Assembly (NCBI RefSeq): GCF_004216715.1
Contig: NZ_SGXG01000001.1
Coordinates: 62,001-126,000, forward strand
Source: Cecembia calidifontis
GTDB taxonomy: Bacteria; Bacteroidota; Bacteroidia; Cytophagales; Cyclobacteriaceae
Direction of reading: 5' to 3'
Length of the DNA: 64,000 nt
Under the pieces are notes generated by a model. The model ran no database searches. It was not told the DNA's origin and saw only the letters and a list, made by a program, of their open reading frames with translations. A program made the translations under genes and the position numbers. Position 1 is the stretch's first letter. Each line of letters starts with the position of its first letter. This document shows positions 37,447 through 45,901 of the stretch, piece by piece.

Positions 37447-38550
37447 TTAACCTACAGTTATTTTTACCAAAGAAAAAAGAATGCCTGATTCAAGCATTTT
37501 TCTCAAATCATCAGGAATTTCCACAGTGGATTGGTCCAAAAATGGCCTAAAATGGTCCAAATCAATAACAGCATACAATCCATCATTTTTTTCCAAAACA
37601 TAGCCCATAAGGAAAAACTGAAAAAACAATGATGGAAAATCATTTGGAGCTTCCAACTGATATAAGTTTTGACTTTTTAGATCAAAGAATCTGAAATTAG
37701 GGACTCCATTTGAATGGTAATGGAAAAACAATTTATCATTTGAATATACCAATCCATCAATTCCTGTCGTCACGTCACCCGGAAGATCTCCCAAAAAACG
37801 GTTAAATTCTTGTATGCTCATCAACTTGTCTATGAAATCAAAGTACAAGAAGGGTTCGATACTGCCTTCTTTTTCGACCCGGTAGATCTTTGAGTCAAAG
37901 GGAGGGATGAAAAGAAAATCAGAGTTATTAATCAAGGCATAATTTTTAACCCTATCCTGGGCCAGTATTGGTTCCTCATCCAAGGGAAGTAAAAAATCTT
38001 TGATTTTAAAATTTGATGGATCCAAAATCACCAGGTTAAAAATCTTGTCCCTGGCATTGGATTCCATCCCCGTATCACAAAAAAGTTTATCATCCTCCAA
38101 TTTCATCATCTTGCTAATGGGCATTTCCGATTTCCATGATTTAATAAAATTGCCGTCAAGTGTAAATCTTTCAAACTTATTCCCCAGAGTAAATAAAACC
38201 AATTCCCTGTTTGATTCATCCACAATAAAATCCCAAATGGTCAGCTTTTCAATGGACTGAATGGAACGGATCAAATTTCCATTAAGATCAAAAACATGGA
38301 TACCTTTGGTAAATTCGGAATCAAGTACAAAAAGTAATTCATCGATGAAATAAAACTTAGTAACTTCACCAATACCCCCCAGTATTCCGAAATCCAATGG
38401 GACAAAGGAAATCCCAAGATTCAAATCTGAAAGGTTCAATGATTTTTCAGGATTCACTACCTCCATCCCCTCATCGCTGGACCTACAACTGAAAATAAAA
38501 TAACAAACAGACAGTATGATTAGCAAAGATTTCATTTTCATGGTTTCCAT
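37447..38550 (-). CDS. Six-bladed beta-propeller lipoprotein (cassette B, second)
   Basis: A signal peptide ends FIFSC (lipobox), so the protein of 367 residues is a lipoprotein. The mature part has blade-like repeats such as FYFIDELLFVLDSEFTKGIHVFDLNGNLIRSI and WDFIVDESNRELVLFTLGNKFERFTLDGNFIKSW, each ending in a hydrophobic strand. The G-x-GP-E motif seen in other propellers here is absent. The first methionine (38550) is assumed; ATG codons three and five codons on are also possible. Upstream the gene is separated from the first propeller by an IS relic. It appears intact. Confidence 0.72.
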   Translation of the reverse strand: METMKMKSLLIILSVCYFIFSCRSSDEGMEVVNPEKSLNLSDLNLGISFVPLDFGILGGIGEVTKFYFIDELLFVLDSEFTKGIHVFDLNGNLIRSIQSIEKLTIWDFIVDESNRELVLFTLGNKFERFTLDGNFIKSWKSEMPISKMMKLEDDKLFCDTGMESNARDKIFNLVILDPSNFKIKDFLLPLDEEPILAQDRVKNYALINNSDFLFIPPFDSKIYRVEKEGSIEPFLYFDFIDKLMSIQEFNRFLGDLPGDVTTGIDGLVYSNDKLFFHYHSNGVPNFRFFDLKSQNLYQLEAPNDFPSLFFQFFLMGYVLEKNDGLYAVIDLDHFRPFLDQSTVEIPDDLRKMLESGILFSLVKITVG

Positions 38551-38559
38551 TTATTAAGT

Positions 38560-39020
38560 CCACTAGCATCCGACTAAAGTCGGCAATTAGTGAAAATTGT
38601 TTGAATTGAAAAAACATAAGCACTTTTTCTGATTGGATTGAAAAGTAAGCCCCTACGTTGGGTACAGAGAGGTTTGACCTTGATTTTTTATGCTTTCTTT
38701 TAACTCTTTTTCAGGATCGTTGAGGAAGTTGATCAGATGAAAATAACTGATCTTATTAATCCTGAACAAAGCCACCGTCTTGTAGAATACCCACTTTCTT
38801 TTAATAGTCTTTCGTACAACTTCCATTATTAGAATGTAGACAGCCTTTTGATAACCTCCATTTGAAGTCGGCTGTCCAAATAACTTGTCCGCCGAGGCGG
38901 AAATGTGTCCTTTTACCCATGTATAATTTATGTTGTCGTAAACACAAAGTACACAAAACAGGGTAGGTTCAAGCAATTGAATCTACCCTTATTTTAAAAG
39001 CGTTTCTCGGACACTAGTGG
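38560..39020. mobile_element. IS4-type remnant with preserved ends (MITE-like)
   Basis: The ends match over 12 of 14 positions: CCACTAGCATCCGA at 38560-38573 and the complement of CCACTAGTGTCCGA at 39007-39020. TCCGACTAAA on the left and TTCTCGGA on the right are shared with the full element at 41040-42489. Inside, only the C-terminal part of a transposase survives. No target duplication is clear. It separates the two propellers of cassette B and probably breaks their operon. Confidence 0.65.
38653..38976 (-). pseudogene. C-terminal fragment of an IS4-type transposase
   Basis: An open stretch of 107 codons ends in VALFRINKISYFHLINFLNDPEKELK and QGQTSLYPT. The end aligns by eye with the C-terminus of the transposase at 41132-42385 (SYVSLEKFLLFPEAYF, QTQLFLSG) and with that at 22706-23887 (LVAFIRLNIFVKIELQKWL). 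The first 40 residues do not look like protein. The catalytic core is gone, so this is a deletion product inside the remnant element. Confidence 0.6.
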
Positions 39021-39071
39021 GAAAGAATCTTCTTGCCACCTAAAAGTGTTTTCTCCTTAAATAAACCAATT

Positions 39072-40283
39072 TCAATTTTTTCCATGACTAAGCCTTACAA
39101 GAACAAAATTTTCATCTTTCAATTCACCCATGTTTTTCTCTACAAAATTTTGCAAATTTGAGTTTTGGACTATTTGTCCTTTAATTAAGGATGAATTGTA
39201 AGCCTCAAGAAATTTACCGGGATAAAAAAGAAAATAAGTTCCTGTAGAAGAATATGTCCAAGGAGGAATATTCAATAAAAGACCGTCTATATCATTTTCT
39301 AATTCCCTATATTGGGCAATAGGCTCTTTATTTTCATCTAACCAAATGAAGTGCTTTTCTCCAGACTGTTGCATCACATACATCATATAGCCATCTCCAA
39401 AAGGATGTATTGAAAAAATATTATCAACAATTGATGTTGATTGTAAAAATCTTGACCTTTCTTCAAAATCAGTCAGCAATTCTCGTTGCTCAGGTTTGAA
39501 AGTATATTGGCCAAAATCAAAACGGTACATATTCTCCAAATCACCATTTGGATCAAATTCTACTAATTGATAGCTCATCGGAAGGAGGTAACTAACAGTA
39601 CCAGTCCTAGGGTGACTAATAAATCCTGTTAGGCTCTTTATTAAAGTTTTTTGCATCCATGTTTCCATAGAAACATATGCTTCATATTTTCCATTTTTAT
39701 TTTTTATTATTCGACCATCAAATTCCGGATCATTGTGGGAATAATACAATTCAAAACCATTACCAATAAAAATATCACTTAGCAATAAATCATTTTTCTT
39801 TACATCAAGGAGGTTTCCGGCGAAATCATAAACAAGTGTTTTTCTTCCAATTGCATCTTTTATCCATATGGACTCCTCTTTTACCTGAAAATCATCAATG
39901 CTTCGGAATTGATCCGGCCCTTCCCCTAAATCTTTTATGATAGCAGAGATTTCACCATTTTTATTGTAAATAAAAATAAAATTCTGAAATATATCCAAAA
40001 ATAAAAAATGAGCATCCGTAACAATGGTTTTATAAGGGTTAATTAGGGGGAAATTAGGTGAGGACTTGATTAGAAAATAATCAATATCATCATAAAATTT
40101 GGATAATTTTCCCTTATAACTGATATCTAAATCTATGTTGCGAACCTCTTCATGGATACCTGTTTTATTTTGCTTACAACCCATAAGCATGGCTACAATA
40201 ACTATTATGAATAGTAATGCTTTTTTAAATTTCCAACTTAATGGAAACTCAACAATCAATTTTTCATCATTTATGTTTTCCAT
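39072..40283 (-). CDS. Six-bladed beta-propeller lipoprotein (cassette B, first)
   Basis: The 403-residue protein has a long cytoplasmic-like start followed by a hydrophobic stretch ending AMLMGC, a lipobox at about residue 36. Propeller features include FLFLDIFQNFIFIYNKNGEISAIIKDLGEGPDQFRSIDDF, the typical G-x-GP-(D/E) motif, and blade-like repeats such as ESIWIKDAIGRKTLVYDFAGNLL. It lies 77 bp downstream of a peptide gene and appears intact. The role is unknown; related lipoproteins in Bacteroidota are surface or periplasmic proteins of unknown ligand. Confidence 0.75.
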   Translation of the reverse strand: MENINDEKLIVEFPLSWKFKKALLFIIVIVAMLMGCKQNKTGIHEEVRNIDLDISYKGKLSKFYDDIDYFLIKSSPNFPLINPYKTIVTDAHFLFLDIFQNFIFIYNKNGEISAIIKDLGEGPDQFRSIDDFQVKEESIWIKDAIGRKTLVYDFAGNLLDVKKNDLLLSDIFIGNGFELYYSHNDPEFDGRIIKNKNGKYEAYVSMETWMQKTLIKSLTGFISHPRTGTVSYLLPMSYQLVEFDPNGDLENMYRFDFGQYTFKPEQRELLTDFEERSRFLQSTSIVDNIFSIHPFGDGYMMYVMQQSGEKHFIWLDENKEPIAQYRELENDIDGLLLNIPPWTYSSTGTYFLFYPGKFLEAYNSSLIKGQIVQNSNLQNFVEKNMGELKDENFVLVRLSHGKN

Positions 40284-40360
40284 GGCTTTTCTTATTTTAG
40301 AAAGAAACCTTTCAAAGGTAAACTAATAATAATTTATCTTCGAAAGGCTTCAATATTTTA

Positions 40361-40567
40361 TCAAGTATTTCTTCCTACACAACCTCTTACACTTCCACAT
40401 CCATGCCATTGATGGGCAACACATACAGTAACCATAGTTCCAGTTTCTGGGCAATAAACCGTCTGTGGAGTTCTATTTTGGTCACTTTGAGCAGAGGTTG
40501 TAGGCACTATAAATTGTAAAAATAATAACACCAACATTATCCCTAAGACTACAAATAATTTATTCAT
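40361..40567 (-). CDS. Small secreted cysteine-rich peptide (cassette B)
   Basis: The 68-residue product has a signal peptide with likely cleavage after TTSA (residue 26) and a mature part with YCPETGTMVTVC, VAHQWHGC and GSVRGC, spaced C-x9-C-x7-C-x5-C. This is close to the C-x9-C-x6-C-x4-C of the cassette A peptides, and PE after the first Cys is shared with one of them. It is directly downstream of leader copy B and is followed by the propeller gene. Function unknown. Confidence 0.68.
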   Translation of the reverse strand: MNKLFVVLGIMLVLLFLQFIVPTTSAQSDQNRTPQTVYCPETGTMVTVCVAHQWHGCGSVRGCVGRNT

Positions 40568-40700
40568 AATTTTTGAAATTTAATTCTCCCCTTTCGCACC
40601 ATGCAGGGCAGGATCACATTCCCTAAAAAGTAATGCTTCCGGAATACCTTAACTTTTCAGACTAAATTTACCCCCCCCCGAAATTAAAAAGCAAGTGAAA
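40568..40700 (-). promoter_or_regulatory. Conserved G9 leader, copy B
   Basis: Same block as copy A: TTG (40694-40692), 21-nt spacer with nine G (C run at 40671-40679), TAAATTTA (40670-40663) and the conserved leader to the peptide start. The upstream box AACTTAGTG-AAACTTGTTTTTAA is displaced: a second version is found about 140 bp further upstream at 40829-40860, so this copy has an extra 130 bp between the two. Confidence 0.65.
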
Positions 40701-41039
40701 AAACTATGGATTTATTAAATTGTAAATGAATCAGAAAAAATCGTCAATCAAGATGTTTTTTGAGGTATACAAAAAAGAATGAGGTAGATTGCTCTGGCTT
40801 GGCACATTAAGATTTCTAAACACCATATTTAAAAACAAGTTTCCACTAAGTTTTTTTAATCAAAATCAAAAATCATCAGCCCGCAAAATATCTGAAGGAA
40901 TGAAATAATAATCCAATTTTTCTTCATTGGATTGGTTTTTTGATTTGATAAATAAACCATCAGGAAATGAGATAAAAAAAGGACTCATATCAGGCGCCAA
41001 CCTGTTTAAATGGATTTCTTGGATTTTTTTGCATTTGGA

Positions 41040-42489
41040 ATTACTGTCGTCCGACTAAAATAAGAAATTTAAAATAAAGTCCTCTAATGAAGTTTTAGAG
41101 GTGTTTTTTGTTGAAAGTCAAAAAGCACCCCCTATCCGGAAAGGAATAATTGGGTTTGTACATTTTGGATGTCTTTTTGAAATATACTTTTAAAGTAAGC
41201 TTCAGGAAAAAGTAGGAACTTTTCAAGACTGACGTAGGAGCAAAGATTTTTTGCGGCTACCATGACCATGGTCGAGAAGTCTTCAGCCTCTTTTATCCGC
41301 TTATGTAGAACTGTAAACAGGAGGTTGAGTATCAATGCCACCCAAATCTGGATTTTGATCCCGTTCTCGCTGTCCGACAAAAAATATCTGAGTTCAAAAT
41401 TCTGCTTGATCTGCTTGAAAAGCACTTCGATAACCCACCTGTTCTTATAGAGAAGAGCTATGGTTAGGGCATCCAATCCCTTAAGATTGGTGATAAACTC
41501 CAGCGTTTCACCGCTTTCAGGGTCAGCATAAACCACCAGTCTGGCTTCAACTGTCCGAGAAACTCCCTTCTCCCTGTAGCTCAGTGAGATAATCTGGTCC
41601 TTGATGATGTCCAAGGCATGCGTACAGTCAAACTCACTGACCACTTCATATCTTGCATTGTCTTTTTTTCTGGTCACAAAATATCTGTTTGAACTGTCCC
41701 ACTTTTCAAAGCAGGAATAGCGGTTATATCCTTTGTCGAAAACAGCTATCCCGTGCTCAGGCAGATCCATCACTTTTAAAAACATATTTTCATTTGTGGC
41801 CGCAGAACGGATACATATGAAGTTGGGAACGCCTTCTGCCAGATTCATTTTGGCAAATATCTTGGCACCACCTTTTTTCTTTCCGTTCAGGGGATTGCGT
41901 CCGGCCCCTCTGAGGATTTCCTTGAACAGCGTGACCGTTGAGGAATCAAAAACCTCAACACGGCTGAGGTCGACCTCTCCACCGATATCGAGCCAATTTC
42001 CTACCAAAGATGCCCTATAGTATGAATACAGCCCTTTGTATAGTTGTTCAAAAACACGATAACTGCGTTTACGGTTTGCATCAGAAAGGGTACTCCTGGC
42101 AGGTAGCTGCTTCATTCCAAAAGGAATAAGCTTGGTTATGATCAGGCCGATGTTTTTGCAGACCTCTCTAAGACTGCTGTTTCTGGTCAACACCGCATAA
42201 AACATGCAGATGAAGTGATCACTTGTTTTGAGTTTCTTGTAGTACCTATCCGAGTTTTCTTCCTCAACGACCTGATTCAATAGCTCTTTGGGAATAAGAG
42301 AGAGGAGTTGAGCGATAATAGGATGCCCAGACAAAAATTTATGCTTAAATTGTGTCACGTTGTTGGTTCTTGGTCGAAACAACAATATGAAAAAGATGGG
42401 TAAGCTCCAAAAGGGCTGCCCATCTTTGATTTTTGTACTATTCTAGGATTTTATTTTTTATATTGCCTCAGTTCTCGGACGACAGTAAT
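41040..42489. mobile_element. IS4-type insertion sequence, 1450 bp, TTGGA duplication
   Basis: Perfect 15-bp inverted repeats (ATTACTGTCGTCCGA) lie at 41040-41054 and 42475-42489. TTGGA is directly outside on both sides (41035-41039 and 42490-42494), a 5-bp target duplication, confirmed by the restored host frame. A strong hairpin (AAAGATGGG/CCCATCTTT, 42393-42428) lies immediately upstream of the transposase gene. Confidence 0.92.
41132..42385 (-). CDS. IS4-family transposase (DUF4372 type)
   Basis: The 417-residue DDE transposase has the N-terminal region FKHKFLSGHPIIAQLLSLIP, catalytic segments VEVFDSSTVTLFKEIL and GIAVFDKGYNRYSCFEKW, and the signature YKNRWVIEVLFKQIKQ with Glu (about residues 316-331). 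Complete. It is of the same broad type as the transposase at 22706-23887 and as the remnant at 38653-38976. Confidence 0.92.
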   Translation of the reverse strand: MLFRPRTNNVTQFKHKFLSGHPIIAQLLSLIPKELLNQVVEEENSDRYYKKLKTSDHFICMFYAVLTRNSSLREVCKNIGLIITKLIPFGMKQLPARSTLSDANRKRSYRVFEQLYKGLYSYYRASLVGNWLDIGGEVDLSRVEVFDSSTVTLFKEILRGAGRNPLNGKKKGGAKIFAKMNLAEGVPNFICIRSAATNENMFLKVMDLPEHGIAVFDKGYNRYSCFEKWDSSNRYFVTRKKDNARYEVVSEFDCTHALDIIKDQIISLSYREKGVSRTVEARLVVYADPESGETLEFITNLKGLDALTIALLYKNRWVIEVLFKQIKQNFELRYFLSDSENGIKIQIWVALILNLLFTVLHKRIKEAEDFSTMVMVAAKNLCSYVSLEKFLLFPEAYFKSIFQKDIQNVQTQLFLSG

Positions 42490-43483
42490 TTGGAATCAAA
42501 AATCTCAAGAAAAAAGTCTGCATTGGAATAGTCTTGATTGATTACTGGACCTCTCACTAACCTACAAAACCCACCTTCACTACCAAATTTTTGAATTGCC
42601 CCAAACTCTACATCTGCTGAAATTTCATCCATAGCTTCCATAACTTTCAAAATATCAGGATTATTTTCAAGACGAACGTCAACCGTTTTGCTGCTTGGAA
42701 ACAATTCTGATCTGTTACTGATTTTCTCATATTTGCCTGTATTGCTGTTCAAAATGTAAAAGTCAGCGGAATAATTGAATGAAATAATCAATTCTTGGTC
42801 GATTACATGAATGTACGGGAGCCTTTGATTGGCGATGTAAGTTCCTTGATCGTCAATTAAAATTTGAAATTTTTTAAGTTCCTGGACATCTACCGGATGG
42901 GGAATCAGTTCAAGTACTCCAATAGTTAGATCGAGCTTACATAAAAGCAGTATATTATCCGCGCCATCAAATACAAAAAAATATAACAGGTCATTTCCTT
43001 GATCAAAACTGCTGTGAATCCTTCCAAACAAATTATCAGTTAACCGACCAATGACAAAAGGCCCACTTACTAATGGTCCAATCATCTTTGGAATATTATA
43101 ATAAGCAAGATTTGATCCTTCATTTTTTGTAATCACTGCATTGTTTGAAACAAATACTTGATGAGTATCCGTAGAAAAAAAGCTCTCAAAATCATTAATT
43201 GCCCCAGGTCCTTCTTTTTCCAAATCAATCCCTCTCACCAAATAAAAAAAATCTTTTCCCTTTTTCAAGGTATCAAGACCATGCCGGTAAGGGTTGTAAA
43301 CAATCACATGGTGATCACCAAAATTATAATAAGTGGGGGGCCAAATCGTATGAGAAGATAAGCCCGTAGCGCCAAAATCAAAACTTCTCTTTTTTATATC
43401 CTCCTGAACATCAACATAGTTTGGCAATTTACCTTCACAACTTATCAGATAAACTATTACTAAAAAAAAGGTATTCTCATGAC

Positions 43484-44521
43484 TTAATGCTTTGGTTTTT
43501 CAAATACAGCAAAGGCGCCTTCTTCAAATTGTACATAAATCATTTCTCCATCAACTTGTATTCCTTGGGGCAAATACTCATCTGACTCAGAATGGAATGG
43601 CTAATGATATGAATGAAGGTACTTACCGTTAGTCGCGTCATATAAATCCAAGGAAAACGAATCTTTCCCCAAGTTTTTATACGGGACCCCCGAAAGCAGA
43701 TAAATATATTTACTGTCTACATCAAAATCGAATACGGCTGTTTCAAAAGATACCACCCTTGACATATTCCCAGTCGTCTGAATGTTTCTTCTAGGTACCT
43801 TGTGAATCATTTCACCGATAAAATCCAGATTCTCCTTCGTAAAACATAGGAATTTGGAATTTCCCATCAGAAAATAATAAACCTTATCATCAAAAGCTTT
43901 GATCCGCCCATCGTAATGCATTCCGGCAACTTCAATGGGAAAAAATAAATCATTGATAAATTCGAGACTTTTTGTTTTTTCATTCCTATCCAATGAACGG
44001 AATTCTATACCTTCTTTTCCATCTGTTATATACAAGTATTCATCATCATCCATTTTCAAGAATTTATTAATCCTGTTTTTTACTCTTATATTTTCCAACC
44101 ATTTAAAACTTTGGTCTTCAAACCGATATTTTTTTACAGTAAGGTTACCCGCATCCAAAATATCCAGTTGACCATTTTGATGAGAAAAATAAATAGGATT
44201 CATAAGTTCATGAGGCCCCTCCCCATTTCCAATAGGATATTTTGCAAGAATCTCGCCATTGGCTGAAAGCCGATAAAAGTCCTTTGAAAAAAGTTCCAAA
44301 ACATAGATCTCTCCTCTTTCAACTGAAAAACCCAAAGGCTCCCCAAAGAAAACAAAACTGTTAATTAGTTTAAGGGTATCAAGAAAATCCCTTTCTTTTA
44401 AGACTATAAGATCTTCATTCTGAATATTTATAGGGTAATTGTTTGGATCAATCTCTTTTCTGCTACAAGCTAGAATGAAAACCACAAAACAAACCAAAAA
44501 GACATAAATTTTACCAACCAT
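43484..44521 (-). pseudogene. Six-bladed beta-propeller lipoprotein (cassette C, first), in-frame stop near the end
   Basis: A signal peptide ends FILAC (lipobox). Propeller features include ILAKYPIGNGEGPHELMNPIYF and several blade-like repeats. The open frame stops at TAG 43601-43603 after HSYH, residue 306. The same frame then stays open for 38 more codons (PFHSESDEYLPQGIQVDGEMI..., ending FEKPKH) to TAA 43484-43486, just 3 bp before the next gene. The downstream part looks like a genuine final blade, so the TAG is probably a recent nonsense mutation. The 306-residue product could still be made but lacks a closing strand. Confidence 0.75.
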
Positions 44522-44589
44522 ATTAGATCAAATTAAATAACGACTGTCCCTGAAACCCAGGGACAGCCATTTGTGGTTAAAATCTAAAA

Positions 44590-44790
44590 TTATTGCGTAG
44601 GTATGCTCCTGTTTGTATAGTGAGTTACTTCCCACTCATAAGCTCCCCACAGAATTGATTTTTTTTCTGTACAGCACATATCCCTACCTCCAGGGCATAC
44701 ATTTACATTGCAACCACCAGAGGCAAAGGCGAAAAATGGAGCTGAAATCGCCAAAAACAGAACCATCAATAAACTCATTAATTTTTTCAT
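44590..44790 (-). CDS. Small secreted cysteine-rich peptide (cassette C)
   Basis: The 66-residue product has a signal peptide (MKKLMSLLMVLFLAISAPFFAFA) and a mature part beginning SGGCNVNVCPGGRDMCC. Its four cysteines lie in the first 18 mature residues, spaced C-x4-C-x5-CC, unlike the cassette A and B peptides. The second half (KKSILWGAYEWEVTHYTNRSI) has no cysteine. It sits under leader copy C and 68 bp before the propeller gene. The same leader thus serves peptides of different frameworks. Function unknown. Confidence 0.66.
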   Translation of the reverse strand: MKKLMSLLMVLFLAISAPFFAFASGGCNVNVCPGGRDMCCTEKKSILWGAYEWEVTHYTNRSIPTQ

Positions 44791-44937
44791 AATTTATAAA
44801 ATTTAATCCCCCCTTTCACACCATATAGGGCGGGGATTCCTTCCCTAAAAAGTAAAGCTTCCGGAGTACCTTAACTTTTAGACTAAATTTACCCCCCCCC
44901 GAAATTAAAAAGCAAGTTTTCACTAAGCTTTTTTGAA
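44791..44937 (-). promoter_or_regulatory. Conserved G9 leader, copy C
   Basis: TTG (44915-44913), a 21-nt spacer with nine G (C run at 44892-44900) and TAAATTTA (44891-44884), then the conserved leader with several base changes relative to the other copies. The AGGG...CCCT arms are kept although the loop differs (GAAGGAATCCCCG in place of GAATGTGATCCTG), and one base is missing after the -7 box. It is the most diverged of the four copies. Confidence 0.65.
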
Positions 44938-44994
44938 TTAGTCATTTCCAATAAAATTAGACTGATCAGGCAAGAAAAATTTATTTAATGGATC

Positions 44995-45145
44995 CTTCAA
45001 TACCTGCAATAGCATCGGAAGAATTGATCGGTAAAAATGATCGGTATAATTAGTTGGAAACAAGAAGTAAAACCTCAAGAAAAAGTCTGAATTTGAATAG
45101 CCTTGACTTACTATTTGTCTCCTAAGTGAAAAATAATATTCAAAG
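44995..45145 (-). pseudogene. Decayed propeller gene fragment
   Basis: On the minus strand an open stretch reads YYFSLRRQIVSQGYSNSDFFLRF. This resembles the segment FCRLVRGPVINQDYSNADFFLEIF of the cassette C second propeller. The remainder is frameshifted or lost. The fragment lies between leader copy C and the end of the cassette D propeller, and is probably the tail of a former propeller gene. Confidence 0.5.
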
Positions 45146-45807
45146 CTTATTGAATATCAATAAAAGTCATAAAGCCTTCTATAGTTTTACCTTAAAAACA
45201 TAAACCCTATTCAATTCAAAACCTTGAGCATATAAAAGTGAGGTCTTTGGATTGTATTTCACGGATTGAAAATGAAACTTCTCATCTTCATTTCCTGTCC
45301 TCAAACTTAATATTTTTTCAAGGTTAATTCCGTTATTATCGGAAGAAAAAAGGAGTAAATGTCTAACATTCACCCTATTTTCACCTATAAGATCAGTAAA
45401 CCCTACCAGTATTTTATTACCAAAGCAGTCCAGACTGGTAATTATGTTTTGAGATATATTACTTGACTCAAAATCGGGCATCTTTTCTCTTTTGACCATA
45501 AGAGAATCATATGCCCTTTTTAAGGGCTCATATTTCAACAAATCATAACTATATTTCACATACCCTTGGTCATCTATTTTTTCCAAAATTGGAAGAAACC
45601 TACCCAAAGACCAAAGAGAATTGTTTCCACAAAAACAACCTAACTTTATTTGGTCATGTATTCTAAATTTATTCTTTTGAGAAATAAAATCCTTACTAGT
45701 TTTTACATGCCCATTTCTCAAATTTATCCAAGCTAATCCGGTTTTGTCTTTTTCCGGAAAAAAAGAATAGAGTAAATTCCTTAAATCCGCAGGGCGGATT
45801 TAAAAAA

Positions 45808-45862
45808 AGCCGAAAAAGTGGCTGAATTTATTCAATTCAGGCTTTTCCGGCTCGTTTTTTTT
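45808..45862 (+). terminator. Hairpin terminator inside the IS1380 element, upstream of its transposase
   Basis: AGCCGAAAAAG and CTTTTCCGGCT with inner arms CTGAATT/AATTCAG form a long stem-loop followed by eight T. It lies between the left end and the transposase start and would stop transcripts entering from the host. Confidence 0.7.
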
Positions 45863-45901
45863 CACTTATTTAGATGATACCACTCAAACTAGATAAGCGG
45901 T

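Larger units (their letters stand above)
40866..43480 (-). pseudogene. Six-bladed beta-propeller lipoprotein (cassette C, second), frameshifted at its start and split by an IS4-type element
   Basis: The expected start ATG (43480) reads MRIPFF and then stops because a T run (43469-43462) has eight T; with nine T it would continue as MRIPFFLVIVYLISCEGK, a perfect lipoprotein signal. After this the frame is open for over 300 codons (to 42490), with propeller features including EGPGAINDFESFF. It then enters the IS. If the element and one TTGGA copy are removed, the frame goes on as DSKCKKIQEIHLNRLAP and ends at 40866-40868 (SDILRADDF). Two independent lesions, so this copy is likely off, though the T run could slip back. 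Confidence 0.8.
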
